Part shown: piece by piece, positions 23,048 to 34,084 of the stretch | Numbering within the stretch: the stretch's first letter is position 1 | Layout: each line of letters opens with the position of its first letter | From: Apostichopus japonicus | Lineage: Eukaryota; Echinodermata; Holothuroidea; Aspidochirotida; Stichopodidae | DNA: 64,000 nucleotides | Direction of reading: 5' to 3' | Assembly (NCBI RefSeq): GCF_037975245.1 | Contig: NC_092572.1 | Location: forward strand, 26,336,489 to 26,400,488 | Notes under the pieces: generated by a model | What the model was told of the DNA's origin: nothing | What the model saw: only the letters and a program-made list of their open reading frames with translations | Database searches by the model: none | Translations under genes and position numbers: made by a program

Positions 23048-23872
23048 CTGTAAATACAGAAGTAAATAAAATCAGCATGTGAAATAAATATTCACATGTC
23101 ATCATCACATTCCTTAGAAACCTCTACAATTACATCACACAAGGACAAAGAAATTGTGGGGTATACATGCTTCCTTACGGCAGGCTTAACCTTTTGCAGG
23201 TTCATATAAGCTGTCAACATATTTGCACTGATAATGTCTCACTGGAATCTTTGAAATTACACACAAACAAACAAATTCTGACACATTTTGCACAAATAAA
23301 TAATTGAAGACTGGATGAGTTTCTTAATTGGTAGAATTATATTAAACTTGAAAAAAAAAAATATTGTGTCTTTCACACCAAGACAAACATTTGCCTAATG
23401 TGGTTTCTCAGACAATTAAGGTCTTTACATAACTGAATTTGTTGTTCTCTATAAATTCTGTCCTTTATATTTTGGAGCTGTACTGAAATATACCATGGAT
23501 CTTTGCATATTCCATTTTTTCCCTTAAGGATGATACATTTTTATTAACTCCAGAATTGCTGATGATGTAGCTTGTTATATTGTTGTGTCTATGGAATCAT
23601 AAAGTTACATCACATATACATATACATGTTCACGTGTCTCTTCACTTTATATCCCAATTAGCTTTTGAGACGCAGTTATACCTACTGATGTTGACAACGG
23701 ACAACAGTGTCTTCCAAAAAGTTAAATGATAAAACAAAAGTCAGAAACAAATTTCGAATTGTTATTGAAAATTCAAAAGGAAATCATTGTCTTCAGCCAA
23801 GGCATACTAGGAATCTACTGCAGGATTATTGGAAAGATAATTACCAATCCATTAATTTGTGAGGAAACTTAC
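23048..23872. other. intron, nothing recognised
   Basis: No exon, mobile element or clear repeat seen. Confidence 0.5.
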
Positions 23873-24007
23873 TTGTTATCTCTCCACAGAGTATACCAGT
23901 ATATCCATTCCTGCAAATGCACTTGTAGTTATTGTTTCCAAGGGAGACACAGCAACCATCATTCATGCATGGGAAGGTATTACAAGGGTTACTAACAACT
24001 GCAACAT
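23873..24007 (-). CDS. EGF exon with adjacent double cysteine
   Basis: 45 codons, phase 1-1, acceptor TTTTCAG, donor GTAAGT. Cysteines: NPC, FPC, GCC (two in a row), KC, IC, LC, seven in all. The extra Cys sits where most EGFs here have Thr, Val or Ala before Cys3. It ends 'RNGYTGILC'. An unpaired cysteine would be unusual in a secreted protein, so an inter-domain or inter-chain bond is possible. Confidence 0.82.
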
Positions 24008-24074
24008 CTGAAAATGATGAATACATAATGTGATACTTCATAGAGTGATACCTCGTCAATCTGAGTGGCTACAT

Positions 24075-25395
24075 ATTTAGAAGCTCAGATTATCCTTTAT
24101 TGGTCATACTCTACCAAGAGGGTCTTCTATTAATTATACTGTCCTTGCCCAGAGTATCTCTAATTGGTCAAACTCACCTTGCCCAGAGTATACTCTATAG
24201 CTAGAACTCCTCCCACCCAGAATATATCTAATTGGATATACTCCTCTTTCCCAGAGTATCGTTAATTGGTCATAGTATAATCTATTGCTAGAACTCCTCA
24301 CACCCAGAATATATCTAATTGGATATACTCCTCTTTCCCAAAGTATCTCTAATTTGTCATACTGACCCTGTTTAGAGTATACTCTATTGCTTGAACTAAC
24401 TTTACCAGAATATATCTAATTGGATATGCTTCTCTTCCCCAAATTATATCTAATAAGTCAAACTCACCCTGCCCATAATATACTCTATTGCTAGTACTCC
24501 CTCACCCAGAATATATCTCATTTGATATACTCCTCTTTCCCAAAGTATCTCTAATTGGTCAAAATCACCCTGCCGATGGTATACTCTATCGCTTGAACTC
24601 CCTTACCCAGAATATATTTAATTGGATTTGCTCCTCTTTCCCAGGGTATCTCCACCTGTTCTTACTCACCCTGTCCAGAGTATCTCTAATTGGTCATACT
24701 CCCCCTACCAAAAGTATACTTTCTTGCGTGCACTCCCCCACCCAGAGTAATGTAATAGGACATACTCCCCCTGCACAGTATATCCTCTATTAGATGCTTT
24801 TTTCTCCATTGATCACATTCTCTCTGCCCTTGGTCTAATTATCTTGTAGAATCATACTTTCACTATCCAGAGTATCCTTTACTGTTCATACTACTCTCTA
24901 TTTAACGTGTTGATTTCTATATTAGTCATAAGCTCTGTGTGCAGTAGTAACTTCTATTGGCCATACTCTCCATGTTGTACTATTGATGTTGAGAGCATCC
25001 TGTATAATCAGAATTCTCCCTGTTTGGAGTCACTCCCAACAGGGAGAATTATGATTTGTGCAGGATGCTCTCAACATGGAGAGTATGGCCAATAGAAGTT
25101 ACTACTGTAAGACCAGGGAAAATTATTATCAATAGGGGATTCTCCCAACTGGGAGAATTATTATCAATACAGGACACTCCCAACAGGGAGAATTATGATA
25201 GGTACATGATGCATGATCATTATTCTCCCTGCTCTTAGTAACTTATATTGGCCATACTCTCCATGTTGAGAGCATCCTGCAGTGATCATAATTCTCCCTG
25301 TTGGGAGTATCCTCTATTGGCCATACTCCCTGTGATCTGTTGGTCAAACACCCTCTGTCTATATAGTACACATTACTGGTTTTACTCTTTCTCAG
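24075..25395. repeat. diverged minisatellite ('cccagagtatctctaattgg')
   Basis: Variants of 'cccagaatatatctaattgg' and 'cagagtatactctattgc' alternate with 'tcatactc/ccc' for over 1.3 kb. The unit is roughly 35-60 bp and too diverged for a fixed period by eye. The right third (24943-25395) changes to a related unit with strong inverted symmetry. Confidence 0.75.
24943..25106. repeat. large near-perfect palindrome in minisatellite
   Basis: The left arm begins agtagtaacttctattggcc and the right arm ends ggccaatagaagttactact, meeting near 25030 with almost no loop. The left arm has a 12-14 bp insertion (around 24977-24990). A third copy in left-arm orientation follows at about 25228-25320. Such DNA can extrude a cruciform. 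Confidence 0.8.
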
Positions 25396-25490
25396 GGGGA
25401 GTTAATTCAATATGTCACAAAACGTTAAGAAATAACACTAGTACACCAAACTAATTCAGTTTAAAAAGGTTTTCAAAGAATAACCACGGA

Positions 25491-26900
25491 ATGTTGCACA
25501 ATGTTGAAATGTTGCACAATAACCATAAAGAATCATCATATCCTGCTGTTTTCAAAGATGGTGACCAAGAAACCAGTGATGAAAATATCATTGTGAATAA
25601 CTTCAACGATTTCTATGTAAATCTTGGACCATCGCTTGCTAGTAAAATAAATAACAAAGGTAAATCACATAAAACCATTCATGATAACAATAGTCATTCA
25701 ATATTCACATTCCCAGTCACAGAAGAAGAACTAATTAAAATCGCAATTTCCAACTTGAAACCCAATAAAGCAGCAGGATATGATGATTTCAAACTTAGTA
25801 CCATAAAAAATGTTATTCCTTTTATTGCTAAACCTTTGACCCATATATGTAATTTATCATTTAACACTGGCATATTCCCAGATAAACTTAAAATGGCAAA
25901 GGTTATACCAATCTATAAGAAAAGGGATTCAAATGTATATGAGAAATATTGACCGATTTCATTGCTTTCCTGTTTTTCTAAAATCATAGAACGACTTATA
26001 ATCAATCGCATATTTGATTTTCTTAACCAATATAACATTCTTTGTAAAAAACAGTACGGCTTTCGACCCGAATTTTCTACTGAACTGGCTTTGGCAGATG
26101 CAGTTAACAGTTTACATACTAGTCTTAATAATGGCAACAAATGCATAGGTGTATTCCTTGACCATTTGAAGGCGTTTGACACGATCAATCATACTATCCT
26201 TATCAATTAATAATATTACTAAGTTTTTAGGTGTAAATATTGATTGTAAACTTAGCTGGCGCAACCATATTCAACTATATGCAGTATAATTGCACGGAAT
26301 GTTGGCATATTATCTAGGTTGAAATATTATCCATCAGAAAACATACTCAGAACACTATACCAGACCTTGATCGTCCTGCATCTCCCTTATTGTTCCATTA
26401 TTTGGTCTGGTACATACAACACCAACCTTAACAATCTTATAATACTCCAAAAGGCAGCCACTCCTCACATAACACACTCAGCCCCACACGAGCACACCAG
26501 TCCCCTATTTAAGAACTTGACTTACTTAAATTGCACAATCTCATTAAAGCTAAGCTTGCATTATTTGCCTACAAGACCTGGAATGGATTACTACCAGCCG
26601 CCTTTGACTATTTGTTAACCAGTAACAGAGATGTACATAATCATAACACGAGGCATGCCAATCATGCCCACTTTAATCTCTACAAATACCACCATTGGAA
26701 CTTTAAGCCTACAAAACCGCGCAACAAAAACATGGAATCTTCTAACTAACGATTTAAAGAGTTAAAAGTCAGTCACATCCTTTAAGAAGTGGTTACATAA
26801 GGAAATAATAGCTAGTTACTGACTACTACCAAATTATACCTGTATGTAATTACAATATATATATTGAACATTAAATTTATATTAATATTTATGTATATGT
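25491..26900 (+). pseudogene. decayed non-LTR retrotransposon reverse transcriptase
   Basis: Three open pieces belong to one reverse transcriptase. 25491-25952 gives the fingers ('LKPNKAAGYDDFKL', 'IPDK..KVIPIYKK') and ends in a TGA where PISLLSCFSKIIERL follows. 25962-26210 gives 'QYGFRPEFSTELA' and the first catalytic motif 'FLDHLKAFDTINH'. 26210-26749 has the 'KFLGVNIDCKLSW' thumb and 'NTRHANH' tail. The YADD/FADD region is missing, so an internal deletion removed the active site. Jockey/CR1-like by its motifs; clade unassigned. Antisense to the gene. Confidence 0.8.
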
Positions 26901-27265
26901 GATTATATATATTATTTGTTTTCTTTTCTTTCTTCAGGGAGTCTTCCACATTGTTAAGCTTTTAAGCTTTATGGAAGACTTCCCTCCACTTTGTACTTTT
27001 GTGGCAAAACAAATAAATTAATAAAATTCATCGAAATATGGGAAGTATTGCCGGAATGTATTTACATAACAGCATACTGGGTGCAATCTGATAACGTAGT
27101 TTCAGTAACTGGTGTGCAACTACCGATGATTTGCGGATGTGGTTTGTTTGAATAATCTAGCACTGCATTAGTAATGAAGAAGGGTAATACAAAATTTCGA
27201 ACACTATTAATAACACATGTTATGCCATAAACTAAATGAATCTAAAGATAAAAGAGAACACTTAC

Positions 27266-27391
27266 TATTTTCACATAGTACACCACCAAATCCAGTTTGA
27301 CAATTACAGGTATATCCCAAGCATGTTCCTGCAACCCTCGTGCATATTCCACCATTCAAACATGGTAAAGTTACGCATGGATCAGGGATCA
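27266..27391 (-). CDS. EGF exon 5 of the cysteine ladder (extra Cys x only)
   Basis: 42 codons, phase 1-1, acceptor TTTTCTAG, donor GTAAGT. Seven cysteines: DPC, LPC, IC, then extra GTC between Cys3 and Cys4, TC, NC, LC. The position after Cys5 reads QTGFGG, without the Cys found there in the four upstream modules. It is the last of five consecutive EGFs with staggered extra cysteines. Confidence 0.85.
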
Positions 27392-27588
27392 CTAGAAAAA
27401 AAATTAAAACTAAGTATGAAACAATCATCTCATCAAACTGTGTCAGACTTTAAAGCAATTTTACTGCACTATTTTTTTTCTATTCTTTTAAAAAACCTTC
27501 TAAACATTCCAAACTTGTGTACTGAGTAGCAATTTAGACGACCTAGTCCCGGTTAAGTGGTCACCAACTCTCACATGTTCATACTTAC

Positions 27589-27711
27589 CAGTTTGACAAT
27601 TGTATCCAGTGAAGCAGCCGGTACATTGGCAGGAATAACTGGTACAGGATTCAGCAATGTTAGTACAGGCACCGCCATTCAAGCATGGAAACCTTGAACA
27701 TGGGTCGAATA
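27589..27711 (-). CDS. EGF exon 4 of the cysteine ladder (Cys x and Cys y)
   Basis: 41 codons, phase 1-1, acceptor CTTTTCAG, donor GTAAGT. Eight cysteines: DPC, FPC, AC, ESC (extra x), SC, QC, TGC (extra y), NC. It lies only 197 bp upstream of the next module in transcription order. The extra pair could bond inside the domain or with its neighbours. Confidence 0.86.
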
Positions 27712-29169
27712 CTGAAAAGTACAAAGGTTTAACATGATAAGACAGATATGGAGGTGGCTACCAGGAGCCGTGTAACAGTCACACAGAAGACTCTCAAAAC
27801 AGTAATAGCACAGCCACCTAAATAAATTAAGTTTTCAAAGCTATTTTAGTAAAAACCCTTTTATTGTAAACTTGATATTTGTAACACACACTGATGAAAT
27901 ACACTTGGCATGCATTACTCACTGGACGTCTGCAACCATTGTTTGGCTGCTTCATCTACTTTCTATCATTACCTACCCACAATTAAAAAAGCAGGATAAA
28001 GTTTTGTCGTCCCATTGTTCAAGACAACCAAGTTTCTGTATGGATAACCAAAATCATCTTTGGAAGTTTTCCGGTGGATGATTAGTTATTGAAATCAAAT
28101 TCAGATTGCATTGTATAATCTAAATACTCCCCAAATAGGCAAACCTATGTCCCTCCCACAGTGTGTTAATCAATCTTTGTTATTTTGGCGTATTTACCGA
28201 CAATCAAATTTGCTGTTCGGACACAACCAAACAGCATGACCTGGTTGTCCAAGCAAACCCCCCTCCCCCCCCTCCACAAAAAAAGTTAATATATATTGGC
28301 CATCGCACATTGGCCAGTATCGCACAATACTATTGTGAATATTTGTACATATTAAAGAGGGAAACCAGGGGGGCCTTATTACTGCTACAGAATATATTTA
28401 TTGTACTGTCTTTTTATGATATAACATTATTTTATAATACCACATGAATGAACCATTTATACTAAATAATATATTGTACTAATATAATGTTCTACTCTTT
28501 TTGCTTTCTTGTAAAGGGCCTGAAAGGAAAACTATTGAATATTACATTTGCAGTCAAAAGGAAAGTCCATATGGTGTCAATTCTAGCACCTATTTCTTTT
28601 GTATTTATTAATAACAGAGATGTTTTCAAGGCAAGTATTGCAAAATCTGATAATTTAAAAACATGATCCCAGATATTTCAATTCAAATTCAGTTTTATCT
28701 CAATCAATCAATTGTAACAATCAAACATTACAAAGCGATAAGATTAAAACCAAGAGTGAGAACATCTGTATTGACAAAACATAAAAGTTAAAATAGATAT
28801 TAAATTACAGAAAGTACAATATACAGGGGAAAGAAAATTGATTGATTTAGGAGACTACTAAGTGGGTTTTAAGAAGAAAAACTTGTGGAAAGGAAGTCAA
28901 TGGAGAGAAACAAAACCAAGGAAGAAAACGATAAAAGGACATTAAGAAACAGACATATTAAGAATACAATTAAGACCCCACCCCCCCCAACCTTCCAACC
29001 TACCAACATCACCATGTTCCCACATCACTATGAAACAGGTTTAAAGATCTGAGATTTAAGACAACCAGAAGTAATTTACATACACCTCAACAAACTATCT
29101 CCTTGACAGATTGTCATACAATCTGACATCCACAGTCAATGTTTTCAATCAGAAGATTAACAAACTCAC
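27712..29169. other. intron, nothing recognised
   Basis: No exon. It contains a C-run (cccccctcccccccctcc near 28260) and ordinary AT-rich sequence. Confidence 0.5.
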
Positions 29170-29292
29170 CCCCTTGACAGAATGGTCCAGCCTGACACCC
29201 TGAGCAGAAACATGTGTAGGAATCACAGTTTGTTGTACTTGGAACACAGACACCACCATTGCCACACTGGTTGTTATCACAGGGATTGGAAG
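29170..29292 (-). CDS. EGF exon 3 of the cysteine ladder (Cys x and Cys y)
   Basis: 41 codons, phase 1-1, acceptor CTTATCAG, donor GTGAGT. Eight cysteines: NPC, NQC, VC, TNC (x), TC, FC, SGC (y), FC. There is no O-fucose consensus (Val before Cys3) and no O-glucose consensus. Confidence 0.86.
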
Positions 29293-29724
29293 CTGATAAG
29301 ACAGGAAGAAAACACAATTTAGGAATAGAAAAAAGTAACAGCTTTCTCATCAAACTCTCGCTTTCTCCTCCAGCCTTCATTAGACATCCTCAGTGCCACA
29401 CTTAATGCTATCATATGAATTTGCAGCTCAAAAGAAGTTATACCATCCACATACAGAACAAGCTATAGTGATATTTAAAGTTTATTAGATCTTTCTCATC
29501 AACCTGTTCACCCTTACTTTCACAACCTCTGGTGTTAAAATGTTTTTACGTGAATTACCAGTTGTAACACTGCCAACGTCCAGGTGTAGGAAACTCTCTG
29601 TCCCGGAACCAACAGAAGGGGCGGGCAAGGTAAGAAGTACAAAACAAAACTCAAGACCAGACAGCAGAGATCAAAGTGTAACGTTATTAAGTATAAAATC
29701 CTTGTGTCATTCTTTACTCTAGTT

Positions 29725-30120
29725 CAGGGTTGTCCAACCTACGGCCAGCGGGCCACAGTCCGGCCCGCCGCAGGGTTGCGTCCGGCCCGCCAGAGATGCT
29801 CTACGGTTCGAAATTTTAGTGAGCAGATTTATTGATAACAATTTGAAGCTAAATAATCAATCATTCGTACCTTCTGGGTCCAAAAAACTGCATACAGGTC
29901 AGTTTGTGTGACACTCTCTCAGCGGAGGGGGGGGCGTCTGAACTTATTCATCTGTTTTATCAGGAAGGAAAATAAATCAGTGCGCTCCGCGCAGTGCTCA
30001 CATTTTGTTGCCTTGGCTTCGGGCAAAAAATCGAAAAATCGAGCGTAGGGTTCATGCGGGCCCCTACTTCATCATAATCATTCCATGTGGCCCTCCTCTG
30101 CAAAAGGTTGGACAACCCTG
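29725..30120. mobile_element. nonautonomous hAT-like DNA transposon, 396 bp
   Basis: The left end CAGGGTTGTCCAACCT and the right end AGGTTGGACAACCCTG are perfect 16-bp inverted repeats. The flanks carry the same 8 bp, CTCTAGTT, at 29717-29724 and 30121-30128, a target duplication of the length and TCTAG-centred sequence typical of hAT elements. The body is GC-rich (cggcccgcc repeated) and without an ORF, so it was moved by another element's transposase. Confidence 0.92.
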
Positions 30121-30816
30121 CTCTAGTTTATATACTGTACTATGAAACACATAGCCTAGCTAGGGACAAGCACCATTCATGACTGTAGCAGTCCAATAAA
30201 CTATCGCGCAGCGCACAGGGTCGCACACAGCACAGGAGTTGAATGATCCAGGCTGGAGGTGGCGGGCAATCCGCAGGTGTCGGGCAATCCACAGGTCCTG
30301 GACAGCACAGGTGTCGGCAATCTGCAGGTCCCAAGCAGCGCAGGTATCAGTACAGCGCTATTTGTTTACTTAGTTAAAATCGGTGCTTCTATCATAAGCC
30401 GCAAGAGCAAAAGTAGTTTCTCGTATTGCAGCCAACCGACACGCACTCAGGGGAAACTTTTACTTGAATACCCCAGAAATAACCCACATGGACACTCACA
30501 TCTATACATGTGTGAAGGCCCTGACCAATCAGAGACTACCTGCACAAACCCACGGTGAGCCGCAACCAATGGGGTCAACACATACAATATATTCCCTTTC
30601 CGTACAAAACATGAGGGAGCACCAAACCATGAGTATTACGTAACCTGTGTAGCCTGGCTCTAAGAATAGCTTGTTGCTTCCGCGGAGCTCAGTGGATATT
30701 TCAATTAAACATGCAAGGAGGAAATTGTACAACAGGTGAAGCCTGTAGATTTTCACTACATCGGTTTTGACAGACTATAGAAACATTAATATGCAGAACA
30801 ATATAGGGCAACAAAA

Positions 30817-30876
30817 CAGTCACATCTAACATTTCACCCTTCCTACCAGTCACATCTAACATTTCACCCTTCCTAC
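30817..30876. repeat. 30-bp tandem duplication
   Basis: The 30-bp unit starting 'cagtcacatctaacatttca' occurs twice head to tail without change. Confidence 0.85.
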
Positions 30877-31182
30877 CAAGTTTGCCTACCCTGATACAAC
30901 CCCTTACTTCGAATGGACATTAGCGTCATTAACACATTGTCTTTTATGACAATGACAGATAGTCGATAAACATAGAAACATCAAAACGCAGAAAGAGTTA
31001 CTCCAAAACTGATGATATGTTTCACACTTGGACGTCACCACACTTCCTTGAGACCGGTGACTATAAACCAATCTATTCTTGTAGATGGTATGATACTCGA
31101 TACTGTCCACCAGCCTGCTAAAGTTAACAAAATTTACAAAAAGGTGAAGAGCTCTCAAGCTGCAAACGTTGATAATACTCAC

Positions 31183-31308
31183 ATATCTGGCAATTAGCAC
31201 CAGTAAAGCAAGGTTGACATTCACAGAATGTTTGAGTGCATGATCCAGGATATACTCTACACTGGCCACCATTCAGACACTGGTTATTATTAGTACATGG
31301 ATCCTGAG
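31183..31308 (-). CDS. EGF exon 2 of the cysteine ladder (Cys x and Cys y)
   Basis: 42 codons, phase 1-1, acceptor ATTTCAG, donor GTGAGT. Eight cysteines: DPC, NQC, QC, GSC (x), FC, EC, QPC (y), NC. The end 'CFTGANC' is EGF-like. Frame continues into the exon at 29170-29292 without a stop at the joint. Confidence 0.86.
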
Positions 31309-32529
31309 CTGAAATGATAAAAGTATACTTATTGTCAATCTTTTCTTTCATTGTATTTTCCTTCTTTCTTTTCTATTAATTAACTTATAATTGCTTTATC
31401 TTTTGCTTTCAATTCTGTAAAGAGTTCCAAGCTGCTGCCTGTCAAACCATCTAATTTTATTTCAGCTCTCCTTCACTATTTTGTATTGAAACTTGCTCCA
31501 TCTTTATTTGTTTCTCTTTGGTTTGTGTGTTTCTTTTTGGTTTGTGACACTAGTGAAATCACACTGAACTCAACTGGCCTGAACTGAACTAATATCTATT
31601 TCTCTCTCTTCCTCTGTTAGTTTTGGAAAATATACCAATGATGCTTTGGTCTCTGAGTATTTCTTGGTACTAGAATGGACTAAACATTTAGTGTCCCATG
31701 CTAAGTATGGCTTCATTAAAGGACCATTGCCAAATCTAATCGCCGTCATGACTGCGTGTGAGCGTCAATTCTATGTTCATTAAAAACAGTTTAGCATGTG
31801 ACCACAGCTCCACTGGCCCTCAGCTCTCTGTGTTGTTTTGTATATTTTTATCTGTAATGACATGGTTTCACGTTGGTCTTTTGTGCTGAATGACAGTCAA
31901 TAAACTACTAACTACTATCAAAGACATTCCTACACTCAATAAATAGAGAAACAGAAAGAGGGGTAATGGAAGATGGATGCCTGGTAGTGGTCAGCTACCA
32001 TATGTAATATTGTCTTCGTCTTTGTTGTCTGTTTTTGATGAAAAACAAAACTGTTGTAAACCAATCCCTAAGCTAAAGATCCCGGAGTTAATATTACATT
32101 ATCCCTGTATCAAAGCAACTTAAATATGGGTACAAAGGTTGGCAACTGTTATGGATTGGCTGTGACACCACAGCTTTTGGCTTACTAAATGCATTGGCGG
32201 CAGATTTAAGATCCAAGTCACAAAATGGTTCTTACCATCACTTTATTAAATGAAGAATAAAGCTATATTGATCATTCTGATGAGCTTCAAGTTTCAAATC
32301 AAACTTGCTAGAAACAACATTTCTGAGGGTAAAAATCATATCCAATGCCTGGAAGTACTTCCTCCAGGCCTCTAGATGTATTTAGGACATTGTATTTGAC
32401 CTTATTGGTTCATATCTGAAAGGCCCTTTCCGCCGACTGGCAATGCAAGCTCAATTTAAAAACTCAGCTTAAGAGTAAAACAAAAGAAGGCTATATATTA
32501 AGTGATGTAATGATTGTTTTATAACTTAC
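31309..32529. other. intron, nothing recognised
   Basis: No exon or element recognised; some pyrimidine-rich stretches near 31340-31620. Confidence 0.5.
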
Positions 32530-32643
32530 AAAAACTGCACGTATCTCCAATGAAACAGCCTGGACATACACACCAGAATCGGCTGTTATCCACTGCAAGG
32601 CAGACACCTCCATTAAAACAGGGACTACTGTCACAGGGTGATG
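32530..32643 (-). CDS. EGF exon 1 of the cysteine ladder (extra Cys y only)
   Basis: 38 codons, phase 1-1, acceptor TATGTAG, donor GTAAGT. Seven cysteines: SPC, SPC, VC, WC, VC, PGC (extra y), TC. The Cys3-Cys4 loop (LAVDNSRFW) has no extra Cys x, unlike the next four EGFs. CDSSPC fits the O-glucose consensus. It follows the HYR exon at 33830-34084 directly. Confidence 0.85.
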
Positions 32644-33829
32644 CTACATACAAAGACAAATGAAACAACACTCTGTTTTAACAAACCAAAATGAAGCTTC
32701 ATTATTAACATATGTTACAACAGATAATACATATATATATAGAATATAATATATAAAATAACATGTAACGTAACATTGGCATAGCTATAAAATTAAGCAC
32801 AGTTTGAGGAATCTTCCTGACTAGTGCCTTGTAACTTTAGACAACAGGATTGGAAGACTCTCCCTAAATACTGTTGTTTTGTTATTACTGAACCTTTCAA
32901 TCATACTCCCGATCTGCTATCTTGGCAACCAAATTGTAAACAAACACAGTGTGGCTTTGAAATATTCATATACTGAGTAAAACATTCAATGTTAATACAT
33001 TAGCTGATCACAACAGAAACAAAGATTCAAAACTTAATCTAATCAGATCAATTATATTACTCAGGCAGTAAACATATTTATAGAGAATAGATCCAAATTT
33101 ATTATACACGACTGAACTAGTCTAACAAGTAGAATGGAGCTTGAGCTGCTCCTTATAGATTGTCTGTTCTCACTTTAGACAAAGCAATGAGAAAGGAACC
33201 AGTTGGTCGATAAGAGAGCTTATAAACTCTCTTAGTGCCTCGAGATACATTTTAATTCTGTCGAGATACATTTTAATTCTGAAGAAAAAGAACATGAATC
33301 AAACTTTCCAGCAGTTAAGGAAACTTGCAACTCATGCACAAAGGAAAGAAGAAGTATTGATTTCCATCTACTCTATTATGCTTATGCATTTAGCTTGTAT
33401 TATTTTGGAAAAGATGACAACTATCATAAGCAGCAACAGATTTTAAGAATAAATTAAGAAAAGTAGACTATATCTGTACCACAAAAGCTGCAATTTGGAT
33501 TGCATTTGGCCAGATCTGATGGAACGATACTTGGCAATTTCAGGAAAAGTCAAAGCTTAACCTGCCTATTCCACAAAAATTGTAACAGACTTGATGTAAT
33601 TAGGGAAAGTCTTCAAATGTAAAGATAATGTATTTTACGTAAAGTTGTGGGACCAAACTTTTTCGGCATTACGTTATACACAATAACAACAAACTGTGGT
33701 ACAAAATGGTTCCAGTCTGATATCAAATAGTACATCATAATGATCTTTCTCAGAGTTTCTCAAAGTTACATCTCTTTAAGTTAGAGAGAGAGAGAGCAGT
33801 CATTATGGTTGTGTTGACATCATACAAAC
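32644..33829. other. intron, nothing recognised
   Basis: No exon. A short duplication 'cgagatacattttaattctg' occurs twice near 33240-33280. Confidence 0.5.
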
Positions 33830-34084
33830 CTGTGTTAACTGTGACCGTGAATGTACAAGTTACAGTCAGTGGTACTGCATCGCTGAATACGTAAGTGACA
33901 GTTGTCATTCCGAGAGGGAAATAAAAGCCAGAGTAAAACTGAGGATTGCTGACGACAGAAACAAAACCAGAATTATCCTGTGCTTGCGGAGTTGGGAAGT
34001 CGACAACACCACCCAAAGATCCTGTCAGTACTGTTACCACTTGATCTGAAGGACAGAACACTATGGTGGGAGGTTCCGTATCAA
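33830..34084 (-). CDS. HYR exon, canonical two-cysteine type
   Basis: 85 codons, phase 1-1, acceptor TTCTTGCAG, donor GTTTGT. Typical HYR: TEPPTIVFCPSD at the start, 'VVDFPTPQAQDNSG', 'YFPLGMTTVTYVFSD', then VTCTFTVTV. Two cysteines. The donor lacks the usual A at +3 but the phase and domain end fit well. Confidence 0.86.

Larger units (their letters stand above)
24008..27265. other. intron with minisatellite, palindrome and dead retroelement
   Basis: A minisatellite with fold-back parts fills about 24075-25395. A decayed non-LTR reverse transcriptase follows at about 25490-27020. No exon of the HYR/EGF gene was found between. Confidence 0.65.
29293..31182. other. intron with hAT element and CAGG-rich segment
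   Basis: It contains the 29725-30120 transposon, then GC-richer DNA (30190-30350) with repeated 'gcaatccgcaggtgtcggg'-like stretches, and a 30-bp tandem duplication at 30817-30876. No exon seen. Confidence 0.6.

Noticed and set aside
24075-25395. CRISPR-like array.
   Set aside because: Units are contiguous and diverged, without uniform repeats and unique spacers, and the genome is clearly animal.
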